DNA from: JAAYHG01 sp012735455
GTDB lineage: Bacteria > Bacillota > DTU030 > DUMP01
Direction: 5' to 3'
DNA length: 64,000 bases
Assembly: GCA_050951365.1 (NCBI GenBank)
Contig: JBMNIX010000013.1
Location: 35,551 to 99,550, forward strand
Positions 26,551-34,533 of this stretch are shown piece after piece; position 1 is the first letter of the stretch, and each line of letters begins with the position of its first letter. The translations under genes and the position numbers were made by a program. The notes under the pieces are model-generated. The model saw only the letters and a program-made list of their open reading frames with translations, did no database searches and had not been told where the DNA came from.

Positions 26551-26683
26551 TTAACAATTCCCTGCCGTGGGTTGTCATCTCCTTTCCTAAATATGCGGGA
26601 GGCAGCACCGTTTCCAGCGTACCCATAGGCCTGCACCCATAGGCGGTCACCCTTAGGGTAAGCAGGCTCGGAGAGACTGTTAA
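26551..26683 (-). ncRNA. Molybdenum/tungsten cofactor (Moco/Tuco) riboswitch
   Basis: The minus strand between promoter and attenuator folds and reads like the Moco RNA motif as I remember it. P1 is TTAACA (26678-26683) with TGTTAA (26551-26556). GCCTGC (26662-26667) pairs with GCAGGC (26629-26634). CGCTG-GAAA-CGGTG (26606-26619) forms a GAAA-capped hairpin. CTGCC (26601-26605) pairs with GGCAG (26562-26566). Conserved stretches are TCTCCGAGCC, GGTGCTGCCTCCC and AAGGAGATGACAACCC. Moco and Tuco classes differ by one helix and I cannot separate them by eye. This class normally controls Mo/W cofactor or molybdate/tungstate genes. Confidence 0.75.
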
Positions 26684-26707
26684 TATATTTTTCCATTATC
26701 ATTTGTT

Positions 26708-26736
26708 ATTCTATCGTAAAAACAACAGGCTTGCAA
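26708..26736 (-). promoter_or_regulatory. Sigma-A promoter of the surface-protein/ECF locus
   Basis: On the minus strand TTGCAA (26731-26736), 17-base spacer, TAGAAT (26708-26713). Transcription would start near 26700, about 17 bases before helix P1 of the riboswitch. Confidence 0.7.
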
Positions 26737-26777
26737 GAATTAGTACTCAAACCTTTCTTATTACACCCATTCGATTG

Positions 26778-27122
26778 CTACACCCGCCACCGGTCCCCCA
26801 CCCTATGCCTATCCAGGCAAAGATAGGAAGATGAACCTGCTCCTAATTTGAAGTCCTGCGCATGTAACCAAGTACGACTTCGTCCAGCGCGAAACTCTGA
26901 AGGAGTATCAGTGGTTGGGTAAGATCCAAAGCCGGCTCGCACTCCATAGACTCTACAAAAAACAGGTACAAATTCCGGATCAAACTGGCGCCCACTTAAA
27001 TCAGACAGTTCTTTTATGGCAGCTGCTGCGTCTTTGCTATGCGGTATGGCCGTCTGGTAGCCATAGCTTTCCCTGAGTAGCATGGCTGCCGTTACAAGCC
27101 TTTCAAGGTCACACTGATCAAA
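26778..27122 (-). pseudogene. Remnant resembling the C-terminus of an HD-GYP-type protein
   Basis: An open minus frame of about 115 codons with no upstream part. Its first half (LERLVTAAMLLRESYGYQ, AIKELSDLSGRQFDPEFV) resembles the last segment of HD-GYP phosphodiesterase domains, which end with a Gly-Tyr/Arg turn and an FDPEVV-like motif. The catalytic HD and GYP regions are absent, and the part after residue 60 does not look like protein. A stop precedes it at 27135. I take it as a decayed gene fragment; the similarity is weak. Confidence 0.4.
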
Positions 27123-27204
27123 TATACTTCTTTTTTAATTACAGTATTTTTCATTATTATTCCAATTGTTATTCTACCTATTATGAAGGTGTGTAAAACG
27201 AGCC

Positions 27205-27240
27205 AAAAAAAAGCGTGGAACCGTCGACGTGGATCCACGC
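27205..27240 (-). terminator. Rho-independent terminator after the transketolase/DUF523 operon
   Basis: On the minus strand GCGTGGA (27234-27240) pairs with TCCACGC (27213-27219), with further pairing inside the loop, followed by eight T (27205-27212). The 130 bases between it and the DUF523 stop hold no gene. Confidence 0.85.
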
Positions 27241-27371
27241 CTAAGTCCTCTCCCCTTTCCCCTTTATGCGCCTGCGCACTTTCTCGACCGTAAACGCGCC
27301 TATGGTCCCGCAACGCAAAAACCTACTTCTCAAGCATCCGCTTCTTTACTCTTTATAGCCTCCAGGTTGTC

Positions 27372-27839
27372 TCAGTTAAGTCTCTCTGCATCTTCTTCCG
27401 ACAGTACCTTTACACCGGCCTCCTTCAGCGCGGCTGCCAAAACCCCGTGCCCTGCTCGCACTACACCGCCAAAACTGCCGTCATAAATGCTGGTCGAGCC
27501 ACAGGCCGGGCTGCGCTCCTTCAAGACTGCTTTGCGCACACCCAGGCGGCGAACCAACTCAGCTCCAGCCCGGGCCCCGGCTACGTACTCTGCTGTGACA
27601 TCCACGCCGTCACGGTTTATCACCTTGGCCCGGCCAGCCAGCACGTCACTGCCGTTCCCGCCTTGAATTTCCGCTGGTGGCCGGGGCGTAGCCAGACCCC
27701 CCGCCACCTCAGGACAAAAAGGAATCAGTTCATACTGCTCAGCCAGTTTTGTGACTGACGGGCAGCTTTTTTCTTGCCCATTGTAGCGGCAACGCTTCCC
27801 TACTAGACAGGCACTAACCAAAAGAGGGGGTTTTTTCAC
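27372..27839 (-). CDS. DUF523 family protein, TudS-like [4Fe-4S] desulfidase
   Basis: 155 residues, whole DUF523 domain. Family motifs: SACLVGKRCRYNG, FCPEVAGGLATPRPPAEI, KERSPACGSTSIYDG. Three cysteines, 11, 17 and 113, fit the cluster ligands reported for the thiouracil desulfidase TudS, and Cys42 is the family CPE cysteine. Expected to remove sulfur from thio-substituted bases or a related thio compound; the true substrate in this genus is unknown. Its ATG overlaps the transketolase stop by 4 bases (ATGA), so it is the last gene of that operon although no metabolic link is obvious. Confidence 0.9.
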   Translation of the reverse strand: MKKPPLLVSACLVGKRCRYNGQEKSCPSVTKLAEQYELIPFCPEVAGGLATPRPPAEIQGGNGSDVLAGRAKVINRDGVDVTAEYVAGARAGAELVRRLGVRKAVLKERSPACGSTSIYDGSFGGVVRAGHGVLAAALKEAGVKVLSEEDAERLN

Positions 27840-28786
27840 GCTCTCTTACCCTTCCGGGCCAGGACTCTTTCCGCCGCCGCCACAATATGCTGAACAGTGA
27901 GACCGTACTCTGCCAGTAGTTCACTTGGCTTGCCGGACTGCCCAAACTGGTCCCGGACCCCTACGCGCTCCAGCGGCACAGGACACTGTTCCGCCAGGGT
28001 CTCTGCTACCGCGCCGCCAAGTCCGCCAATAATGCTGTGTTCCTCACACGTAACTACGGCGCCGGTTTTTCTGGCTGCCGCCACCACAGCTTCTGTGTCC
28101 AAGGGCTTGATGGTGGAAACGTTAAGGACCTGAGCACGGATTCCCTTCTCAGCCAGGGTCCGTGCCGCCTCCAGGGCCTCGGCTACCATGATCCCGCAGG
28201 CCAGGAGAGCCACATCCTCCCCCTGGCGCAATGTTGCCGCCTTGCCCACAACAAACTCGTACTCTGCATCGAAAAGAACCGGTACCCCGGAGCGGCCCAG
28301 ACGGATATAAACCGGTCCCTCAAGCTCCGCTGCCGCCCGTACCGCCTGCTTGGTTTCGGGGCCATCAGCAGGGACAATCACTGTCATACCAGGCAGGGAA
28401 CGCATCAGACTTATGTCCTCGATGGATTGATGGGAACCACCATCTTCACCTACTGTCACCCCAGCATGGCTCGCGCAGATCTTTACGTTAAGGTGCGGAT
28501 AAGCGATGGAGTTCCTTATCTGATCAAAGGCCCGTCCAGTGGCAAACACAGCAAAGGTACTGACAAAGGGTATCTTGCCCGCCGCCGCCAGTCCTGCCGC
28601 CGTGCCCATCATATTTGCCTCAGCGATCCCCATGTTGTAGAAGCGTTCAGGGAAGATCTTGGCGAAGCTGGCTGTTTTGGTTGACTTGGAAAGGTCAGCG
28701 TCCAGCACGACCACGTCTTTGCATTCTCGCCCCAATTCCACCAGCGCCTCGCCGTAGGCCTCCCGGGTAGCTATTTTCTGTACCAC
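27836..28786 (-). CDS. Transketolase, C-terminal subunit
   Basis: 316 residues: the pyrimidine-binding and C-terminal domains of transketolase as a separate chain, common in Clostridia and archaea. EANMMGTAAGLAAAGKIPF holds the Glu that activates thiamine diphosphate. SHAGVTVGEDGGSHQSIED is also typical. The C-terminal domain (about 190-310) starts near EDVALLACGIM. It pairs with the 28799 product to move two-carbon units in the non-oxidative pentose phosphate pathway. Only 12 bases separate the two genes; it overlaps the DUF523 gene by 4. Confidence 0.95.
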   Translation of the reverse strand: MVQKIATREAYGEALVELGRECKDVVVLDADLSKSTKTASFAKIFPERFYNMGIAEANMMGTAAGLAAAGKIPFVSTFAVFATGRAFDQIRNSIAYPHLNVKICASHAGVTVGEDGGSHQSIEDISLMRSLPGMTVIVPADGPETKQAVRAAAELEGPVYIRLGRSGVPVLFDAEYEFVVGKAATLRQGEDVALLACGIMVAEALEAARTLAEKGIRAQVLNVSTIKPLDTEAVVAAARKTGAVVTCEEHSIIGGLGGAVAETLAEQCPVPLERVGVRDQFGQSGKPSELLAEYGLTVQHIVAAAERVLARKGKRA

Positions 28787-28798
28787 GTGAATACCTCC

Positions 28799-29623
28799 TT
28801 ACGCCAGTTCGGCCAGAGCGCGTTCTGTATCTTCCGCGTTAGGTGCCTTGCCGTGCCAATCGGCCTCATTTTCCATGAACGAGACACCCTTACCTTTCAC
28901 TGTGTGGCAGATAATCATGGTGGGGCGGTCTTTATCCAGCTGTGCCTCCTCTGTAGCGGCCAAGATCTCCTTAAAGCTGTGGCCGTCCACACTCAGCACA
29001 TTCCAACCGAAGGCCTTCCATTTGTCCGCCACTGGCTCCGGGTTCATCACATCCCGAATGGGCCCATCTATCTGCAGGCGGTTATAGTCCAGGTACGCGG
29101 TAAGGTTATCCAGGCGGTAGTGAGCGGCGGCCATAGCTGCCTCCCAAATCTGGCCCTCCTGTGTCTCACCGTCGCCCAGAAGCACATATACACGCCAGTC
29201 TGCCTTGTCCAGCTTGGCTGCCAGCGCCATGCCGCAAGCAGCCGAGAGTCCCTGCCCTAAGGAACCAGTGGACATCTCCACACCAGGCAGTCTCATCATG
29301 TCCGGGTGCCCCTGGAGGGGGCTCCCTAATTGGCGCAGGGTTACCAGCTTATCCACAGCAAAATAGCCGCGTTCCGCCAAAGCCGCATACAAGGCCGGTG
29401 CAGCGTGTCCCTTAGAGAGGACAAAACGATCCCGCTCAGGCCAGTCCGGGCAAGCTGGATCCAACCGCATTACCTTGAAGTACAAAGATGTAATGATTTC
29501 CACCGCCGAAAGCGATCCCCCTGGGTGTCCAGAGGCGGCTGTACTAACCATCCGGACAATGTCACGCCGAATGGCCTGCGCCTTCTCCTCCAAGAACGCC
29601 CTAGTATCAGCTTCCAGGTCCAT
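28799..29623 (-). CDS. Transketolase, N-terminal (thiamine diphosphate-binding) subunit
   Basis: 274 residues. GHPGGSLSAVEI near the N-terminus and the thiamine-diphosphate/Mg motif GDGETQEGQIWEA...LDYN (about 150-180) identify the PP domain of split transketolase. KGHAAPALYAAL also fits. First gene of the tkt-N/tkt-C/DUF523 operon. The ATG at 29623 has AAGGAGG 11 bases upstream. The gap to the wall-polymer gene at 29663 is 39 bases without a visible terminator, so read-through from the wall cluster is possible. Confidence 0.95.
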   Translation of the reverse strand: MDLEADTRAFLEEKAQAIRRDIVRMVSTAASGHPGGSLSAVEIITSLYFKVMRLDPACPDWPERDRFVLSKGHAAPALYAALAERGYFAVDKLVTLRQLGSPLQGHPDMMRLPGVEMSTGSLGQGLSAACGMALAAKLDKADWRVYVLLGDGETQEGQIWEAAMAAAHYRLDNLTAYLDYNRLQIDGPIRDVMNPEPVADKWKAFGWNVLSVDGHSFKEILAATEEAQLDKDRPTMIICHTVKGKGVSFMENEADWHGKAPNAEDTERALAELA

Positions 29624-29662
29624 TACCTGCCTGCCTCCTTTTTTGTCTCGGCTGACTTTACT

Positions 29663-30409
29663 TTACCGCTTTGTGCCGCGTCTAGCAAGTATCTCCCCTA
29701 GAACCAATAGCAGGAAGCGGGGCAGTTGCAAGCCACGCCGCCAGCGGCTGGGCTGAGACAGCAAACGGTAGAACCACTCCAGGCCTAGCCGCCGAAAAGC
29801 ACTAGGCGCCCGCTTCACTTGTCCCGCCATCACATCCAGGCTACCGCCCACCCCGAGCGCCACCTTGGCGGCCAGCCTCCCCCGGTGCGCAGTCAGCCAC
29901 AGCTCCTGCTTGGGCGCCCCCAGCGCCACCACCAGTATATCCGGTGCCGCGCGGTCTATCGCCTCCAGAATCGCCCCTTCTTCTTCCTTTTGAAAATACC
30001 CATGCTGCGTCCCCACCACCCTGAGGCTTGGCCACCGTGCCTTCAGGCGCCGCGCTGCTTCTTCCGCTATCCCGGGCCGGCCCCCGAAAAAGAACACCTT
30101 GTCACCGCGCTGGGCAGCCCGCGCCATAAGCTCCTCTAGAAGCTCTATCCCAGGAACGCGCTCCGGCACCGGTGCGCCCAGGAGCCGCGCCGCCAGGACA
30201 ACTCCTATGCCATCTGGCACTGTAAGGTCAGCCTGTGCCAGGGCCTGCTTCAAGTCTCGATTATCCTGTGCCCTGGCGATAATTTCGGCATTGGGGGTAA
30301 ATACCAGGTGCGGTCCTGTACCGTTCAGCCAGCTTTCAATGATGCCCAAGGCCTCTGCGGTACTCACACGGTCTACCGGAACCCCAAGCACCCAAACCCT
30401 ATCTGCCAT
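29663..30409 (-). CDS. tagA: WecG/TagA/CpsF family glycosyltransferase
   Basis: About 248 residues from the ATG at 30409, with AGGAGA 6 bases upstream (the longer frame from 30457 lies in csaB). GT26 family: DRVSTAEALGIIESWL, FTPNAEIIARAQDN, ADLTVPDGIGVVLAARLLG with the catalytic-site Asp, and FFFGGRPGIAEEAA. TagA adds N-acetylmannosamine to a lipid-linked GlcNAc, the committed step of wall teichoic acid-like polymers. It lies 1 base after the csaB stop, so both probably build the same secondary wall polymer. Confidence 0.92.
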   Translation of the reverse strand: MADRVWVLGVPVDRVSTAEALGIIESWLNGTGPHLVFTPNAEIIARAQDNRDLKQALAQADLTVPDGIGVVLAARLLGAPVPERVPGIELLEELMARAAQRGDKVFFFGGRPGIAEEAARRLKARWPSLRVVGTQHGYFQKEEEGAILEAIDRAAPDILVVALGAPKQELWLTAHRGRLAAKVALGVGGSLDVMAGQVKRAPSAFRRLGLEWFYRLLSQPSRWRRGLQLPRFLLLVLGEILARRGTKR

Positions 30410-30410
30410 G

Positions 30411-31514
30411 TTAGGTCTCCTCTGCTCCCGCCAAAAGCTGGGCTGCCAGCTCGGCATTGCGCCAGGCCCTGCGTGCCAGTTCCGGCGCCTCCCGCTCCAG
30501 GTGCGCCCGGATCTCCGTCCGCATGCGCCACACTTCTTCCAATTCGCTCAGCACTCGACTGGCATCCAGGTCTTCCACGTACCCTGCCACTGGCTGGTTC
30601 ACTATCTCCAGGAAGCTCTCCACTTTTGGGTCATAAACTATCCCCAGGTGCGGTACCCCTTGCAGAGCGGCAAAGATCAGGGCGTGGAGCCGCATGCCCA
30701 GCACCACGTCCATGGCACCATAAAGAGCCATCACCGTGGGTACTGGACAGGCGTCGCTGACTACCCGTGCCGGCTGGCGCATGAAGCCCATCACCTGCTG
30801 CGAGGCCTCAAGGTCTCCTGGGTATTGCATGGGTAAGAACACCACCTCGGCCCCCAGCTTTAGTGCGAAGGCATCAGCAGCCTTCGCCAGGGCCTCCTTG
30901 AAGCTCTCGTAATTCTGCCAGGGACGAACTGAAATACCCAGTCGCGGCCGCCCTGGCACAACCCCAGCCCGGGCCAGAACCGCCTCAGCTTCGTCCCGGG
31001 TCGCCGGGGTAAGGGTAAAGACAGCATCGGCCGTAATCTCAATGGGCGGCCGTTTGACGCCCAGTTCTGCCAGCACACGGGCGGAACCCTCATCCCGCAC
31101 TGTAATCTGGTCCACCACATTCCCCAGCCAGCAGACCAGAAAGCGGTTTAACTTACTGCGTACGGGACCCACGCCGTTGCCGTAAAACATGACCTTCTTG
31201 CCATGAAGCTTGGCTAGGGCCACCACACCCAGGTAGTAGGGGATAGAGCGGTTACTGGTGACATCCTGCAGCAGGCTGCCACCACCACTCAGCACAAGGT
31301 CAGCAGACCGAATGGCGCTCTGGACATGAGCCAGATTGCCTCGCTCCACTGCATCCACGCCATAAGTGGCCCTTGTCTCTGCCGGGTTGCCGGAGAGGAC
31401 AACAATCTCCACCCCAGGCACCTTCTGCCGCAGGGCGCCGATCGTCGCCGCCAGGATGGCCTCATCGCCAGCGTTGTTAAACCCGAAATAGCCGGAAAGC
31501 ACCACCCTAGGCAT
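30411..31514 (-). CDS. csaB: Polysaccharide pyruvyl transferase CsaB
   Basis: 367 residues. Transfers pyruvate from phosphoenolpyruvate to the secondary wall polymer, which creates the ligand for SLH domains. The N-terminus SGYFGFNNAGDEAILAATI and the middle SGGGSLLQDVTSNRSIPYYL are CsaB signatures; RLHALIFAALQGVPHLGIVYDPKV is the C-terminal motif. ATG at 31514 behind a G-rich site, overlapping the DUF5693 gene by 8 bases. It supplies the anchor for the SLH proteins encoded at 17117 and 24900. Confidence 0.95.
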   Translation of the reverse strand: MPRVVLSGYFGFNNAGDEAILAATIGALRQKVPGVEIVVLSGNPAETRATYGVDAVERGNLAHVQSAIRSADLVLSGGGSLLQDVTSNRSIPYYLGVVALAKLHGKKVMFYGNGVGPVRSKLNRFLVCWLGNVVDQITVRDEGSARVLAELGVKRPPIEITADAVFTLTPATRDEAEAVLARAGVVPGRPRLGISVRPWQNYESFKEALAKAADAFALKLGAEVVFLPMQYPGDLEASQQVMGFMRQPARVVSDACPVPTVMALYGAMDVVLGMRLHALIFAALQGVPHLGIVYDPKVESFLEIVNQPVAGYVEDLDASRVLSELEEVWRMRTEIRAHLEREAPELARRAWRNAELAAQLLAGAEET

Positions 31515-33417
31515 ACCGCCTTCCCCCCCTCACCAGATAGTAACCTGCCAGAGTGAGCAGGCTGCCGATCGCGGCTCCCAGCAACAGCCCCAGCAGTGAA
31601 CGCGCCAAGGAGATGAGAAACGGGGTGTGTAGATGAACGAATGTATTCAGAAGTGACGCCTGACCTACCGCTGCCAAGGTTACCAGGTAGGGCCGCCACC
31701 ACTTCCCTTTACCTAGGCCTGCCCCGGCCAAAACCAGGGCCGGGTGCCCCAGGAGAAATTCCTTTGTTCGCGGTCGGATCAGAAGCACCCTCTCCAGAAG
31801 ATCCCGCAGCTTGAGTTCCCAGGCAGGAATCGGAATCACTGAGGTATTGCCGCTGCGGTTAAAGAGCACCCATACCACCAACCCCAGGCCAGCCAGGGCG
31901 ATCAGCTCCGCCGGGCTAAAAACAGGCTTTAGCCACCAGCCGCGGTCCGCGCTGCGCTCTTTCAGCGACCACAGCAAAACCAGGGCCAAGGTAATAGAGT
32001 ACGCCGCCTTAATCCCAAGAAAGGCATCTAACTTAAGGAGAAAGGAGGCATCGCCCAGCAGGGCTTGGATGAAAAGGGCTGCGGCCAATGTCACGCCGCT
32101 GGCCTGGCCCAAGGCTGTGACTCCACCGCGCAGAGGATGAAGCTGGCCGTCGCCCGGCGAGACCTTTCTCAAGGCAAGTATCATGGCCAACGCCGGTCCT
32201 ACCCCGCCCACTATCAGGGCTGCCCCTTGTCGCAGCCAAAGCAGGGGCCCCTCCGGCAACAGATAGACTGCAGCCAAAGGAGTCATCAGGGCCAGCAATG
32301 AGAGGGTTACCCTGCCGGCCTCACGCAGGCCACCCGCCTGCACCAGGGTAAGAAGCGGCAGCCCTAATAGCAGCGCCAAGAGCACCGGGTTCAAGAGCCG
32401 CTGGCTCAGCGGCACAGGTGCGCCAACAGCGAACCCTCCGGCTCGTATAGCAGCCACACTTCTCCCTAAGTGTTGGGCATTCGCACTCAAGAGATCGGGA
32501 GCTGTATCCGGCACCTGCCAGAGCAGGTGTGGTATCACAAAACGCACATTACGGTCCCGGACAGCCAGGAGGTACTCCTGGTACATGGTGTGCACTGGTC
32601 GCTCGTAAACCCGCACGGCCAAATAGTTGCTGGCTGCAGCCACAGTCTTGGCCCCAGAAGGAAGACTGAACTCTAGTAGCCCCTGAAGTATGCCCCGCTG
32701 CCCCAGCTCCCGGCCCACCCGCTCCTGCTCTTCAACCGGCAATGGTCCAGGCAGGAGGAGCGCTGGCTTGGTCTTGTCCAGCTCTTTTAGATCCAGCGTG
32801 ATTTCTGCACTGGTCTTCAGCCTGTCTAACCACGCCAGAACTGGCTCATAGCCTAGAGCGTAAACGCTATCTATAGCCGTGGGGTTAATCCCCACACCCA
32901 TGCCCTGCAGAGCATCCCAGCCCCTGGCCACGGCGAGCACATAGGTATTATCCCCGCTCCAGGCCTGTACATCTCCTTTGTAACGCAGGGAAAGACGTTC
33001 CTTAAGACGTTGGTACAGATCGGCATCCCCGAGAACAAGATAGGTACTGCGCACATTAAAGTCCTCGTCCGCCAGAACCCTTTGTACTACCTCGCTACCG
33101 GGTTTAAGTAGCCGTCCCAGCTGCCACAGTTCCCAGCCACCGTAGGCCTGCAAGCGGCCCGTCTGTTCCAAGCGGGCCAGGGTGTCTTCCCGCAGGACCA
33201 AGTAGTGCGCGCCCTGCTCTTTGAGTACTGCTGCCATCTCCTCCACCGGCACCCCAGCGGCTTGGGCCACTCCCTGGAGCTCATTCCAGTCCAGGCCTAC
33301 TCCCACCCGCCTGCTGGCCGCTGTTATGCTGGCATTTTGTCCTACGGTGAAGGCTGCCAGTGCCAGTTCTAGTATGATAAGAAGGAGGATAACTTTCCTC
33401 CGGCAAACCTCGTGCAC
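31507..33417 (-). CDS. DUF5693 family polytopic membrane protein
   Basis: 636 residues. An N-terminal helix (VILLLIILELALAAF), then about 300 external residues (LKEQGAHYLVLREDTLARL and similar), then ten or so helices from about residue 330 to the end. Matches DUF5693 as I know it, a family often next to csaB and possibly involved in wall polymer assembly or export. No catalytic motif seen. GTG start at 33417 following GGGAGGCTAGGC, 4 bases after the glycosyltransferase stop. Confidence 0.82.
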   Translation of the reverse strand: MHEVCRRKVILLLIILELALAAFTVGQNASITAASRRVGVGLDWNELQGVAQAAGVPVEEMAAVLKEQGAHYLVLREDTLARLEQTGRLQAYGGWELWQLGRLLKPGSEVVQRVLADEDFNVRSTYLVLGDADLYQRLKERLSLRYKGDVQAWSGDNTYVLAVARGWDALQGMGVGINPTAIDSVYALGYEPVLAWLDRLKTSAEITLDLKELDKTKPALLLPGPLPVEEQERVGRELGQRGILQGLLEFSLPSGAKTVAAASNYLAVRVYERPVHTMYQEYLLAVRDRNVRFVIPHLLWQVPDTAPDLLSANAQHLGRSVAAIRAGGFAVGAPVPLSQRLLNPVLLALLLGLPLLTLVQAGGLREAGRVTLSLLALMTPLAAVYLLPEGPLLWLRQGAALIVGGVGPALAMILALRKVSPGDGQLHPLRGGVTALGQASGVTLAAALFIQALLGDASFLLKLDAFLGIKAAYSITLALVLLWSLKERSADRGWWLKPVFSPAELIALAGLGLVVWVLFNRSGNTSVIPIPAWELKLRDLLERVLLIRPRTKEFLLGHPALVLAGAGLGKGKWWRPYLVTLAAVGQASLLNTFVHLHTPFLISLARSLLGLLLGAAIGSLLTLAGYYLVRGGRRYA

Positions 33418-33420
33418 CGC

Positions 33421-34533
33421 CTAGCCTCCCCCCTCCGGACCTACCAGTTCCCGGTAGACCGCCGCTGTACGCTGGGCCATAGCGTCTAGGGAGAATCTCT
33501 CCCACGCCACCCGCTGGCCCTCACTCCCCAGGGCAGCAGCCAGGCCACGGTCACTCAAAACCCGCGTAATTGCTGCTGCCAGCGCCTCCGGCTGGCCAGG
33601 TGGCACCAACAAACCCGTGGCATCAGGTACCACCACCTCAGGTATGCCCCCGACGTTAGTGGCCACCACCGGCTTGCCTGCCGCCATGGCCTCTAAGAGC
33701 ACAAGCCCTAGCCCTTCCTGGTGCGAACTCAGCACCGCCACGTCCAGGGCCGCCGTCACCCCTGCCACATCGCGTCGGTAGCCCAAGAAGCGGAATTCTT
33801 CGCCAAAACCAAGCTCCCTGGCTCGGCGCTTGAGCTCTGCCTCCAACGGGCCGCTGCCCACCAAGAGAAAGATGGCCTCTGGAAAGCTGCGCCGCACCAA
33901 GGCAGCTGCTCGCAGAAAATCTTGCGGCGCTTTCTCGGGGACCAGGCGCGCCACCATACCCACCACCGGGCGATTACCTACCCCCAATTCCAATCGCACA
34001 CCTGCACCGCTGGCCTGGGCAAACTCGCCCACATCAATGCCGTTGGGTATAACCCGGATACGCCTGTAGTCCACTCCCTCTGCCACCAGAGCCGCCGCCA
34101 CAGCCTCGGAGATGGCTATCACCCGATCCGTCAGGGCACCGCTCACCACCCTGCCCACACCGCGGCGCAGGAACGAAACCTTGTCACTACGGCCCAAGCC
34201 GTGACGGGTGAGCACCAGCCCACGCACCCCTGACAGACGAGCTGCCACTCGCCCGGCCAGGCTGGCATGGGTGTGCACCACCTGGTAGCTGCCCTGTGCC
34301 AGGTAGCGGCGAATCTCGGCCACTGCGCGCCAACTAAACGAGGCGTCACCTTCACTGAGCAGCCAGGGTTCAAACCCCCGCTCCCTCAATTCCCGCTCAA
34401 GTTCTCCGCCGCCTGGACAAACCACCTGCACTAGGACTCCCTCGGCCTTAAGGCCTGGAAGCAAATTTAGCAGATAACGTCCGGCACCACCTACGTTCAA
34501 ATCACTGATGATGTGCAGTACCCGCAGGGTCAT
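33421..34533 (-). CDS. GT4 family glycosyltransferase
   Basis: 370 residues, GT-B fold. N-terminal donor of the acceptor domain with HIISDLNVGGAGRYLLNLL and VVHTHASLAGRVAARLSG. The C-terminal nucleotide-sugar domain has VPEKAPQDFLRAA, LVGSGPLEAEL and the EX7E-like segment SSHQEGLGLVLLEAMAAGKPVVAT. Acts in the cytoplasm on a lipid-linked wall polymer or polysaccharide. Start ATG at 34533 lies inside the end of the O-antigen-ligase-like gene (32-base overlap). Sugar specificity cannot be read. Confidence 0.92.
   Translation of the reverse strand: MTLRVLHIISDLNVGGAGRYLLNLLPGLKAEGVLVQVVCPGGGELERELRERGFEPWLLSEGDASFSWRAVAEIRRYLAQGSYQVVHTHASLAGRVAARLSGVRGLVLTRHGLGRSDKVSFLRRGVGRVVSGALTDRVIAISEAVAAALVAEGVDYRRIRVIPNGIDVGEFAQASGAGVRLELGVGNRPVVGMVARLVPEKAPQDFLRAAALVRRSFPEAIFLLVGSGPLEAELKRRARELGFGEEFRFLGYRRDVAGVTAALDVAVLSSHQEGLGLVLLEAMAAGKPVVATNVGGIPEVVVPDATGLLVPPGQPEALAAAITRVLSDRGLAAALGSEGQRVAWERFSLDAMAQRTAAVYRELVGPEGGG

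Noticed and set aside
14425..26736. Thiamine (TPP) or cobalamin riboswitch for the ECF locus
   Set aside because: Neither the CTGAGA/ACCTGA pattern of TPP nor the cobalamin box was found; the motifs at 26551-26683 fit the Moco/Tuco class.
28037..28684. 215-codon plus-strand frame opposite transketolase
   Set aside because: Shadow of the strongly coding minus strand; no ribosome site and no family pattern.
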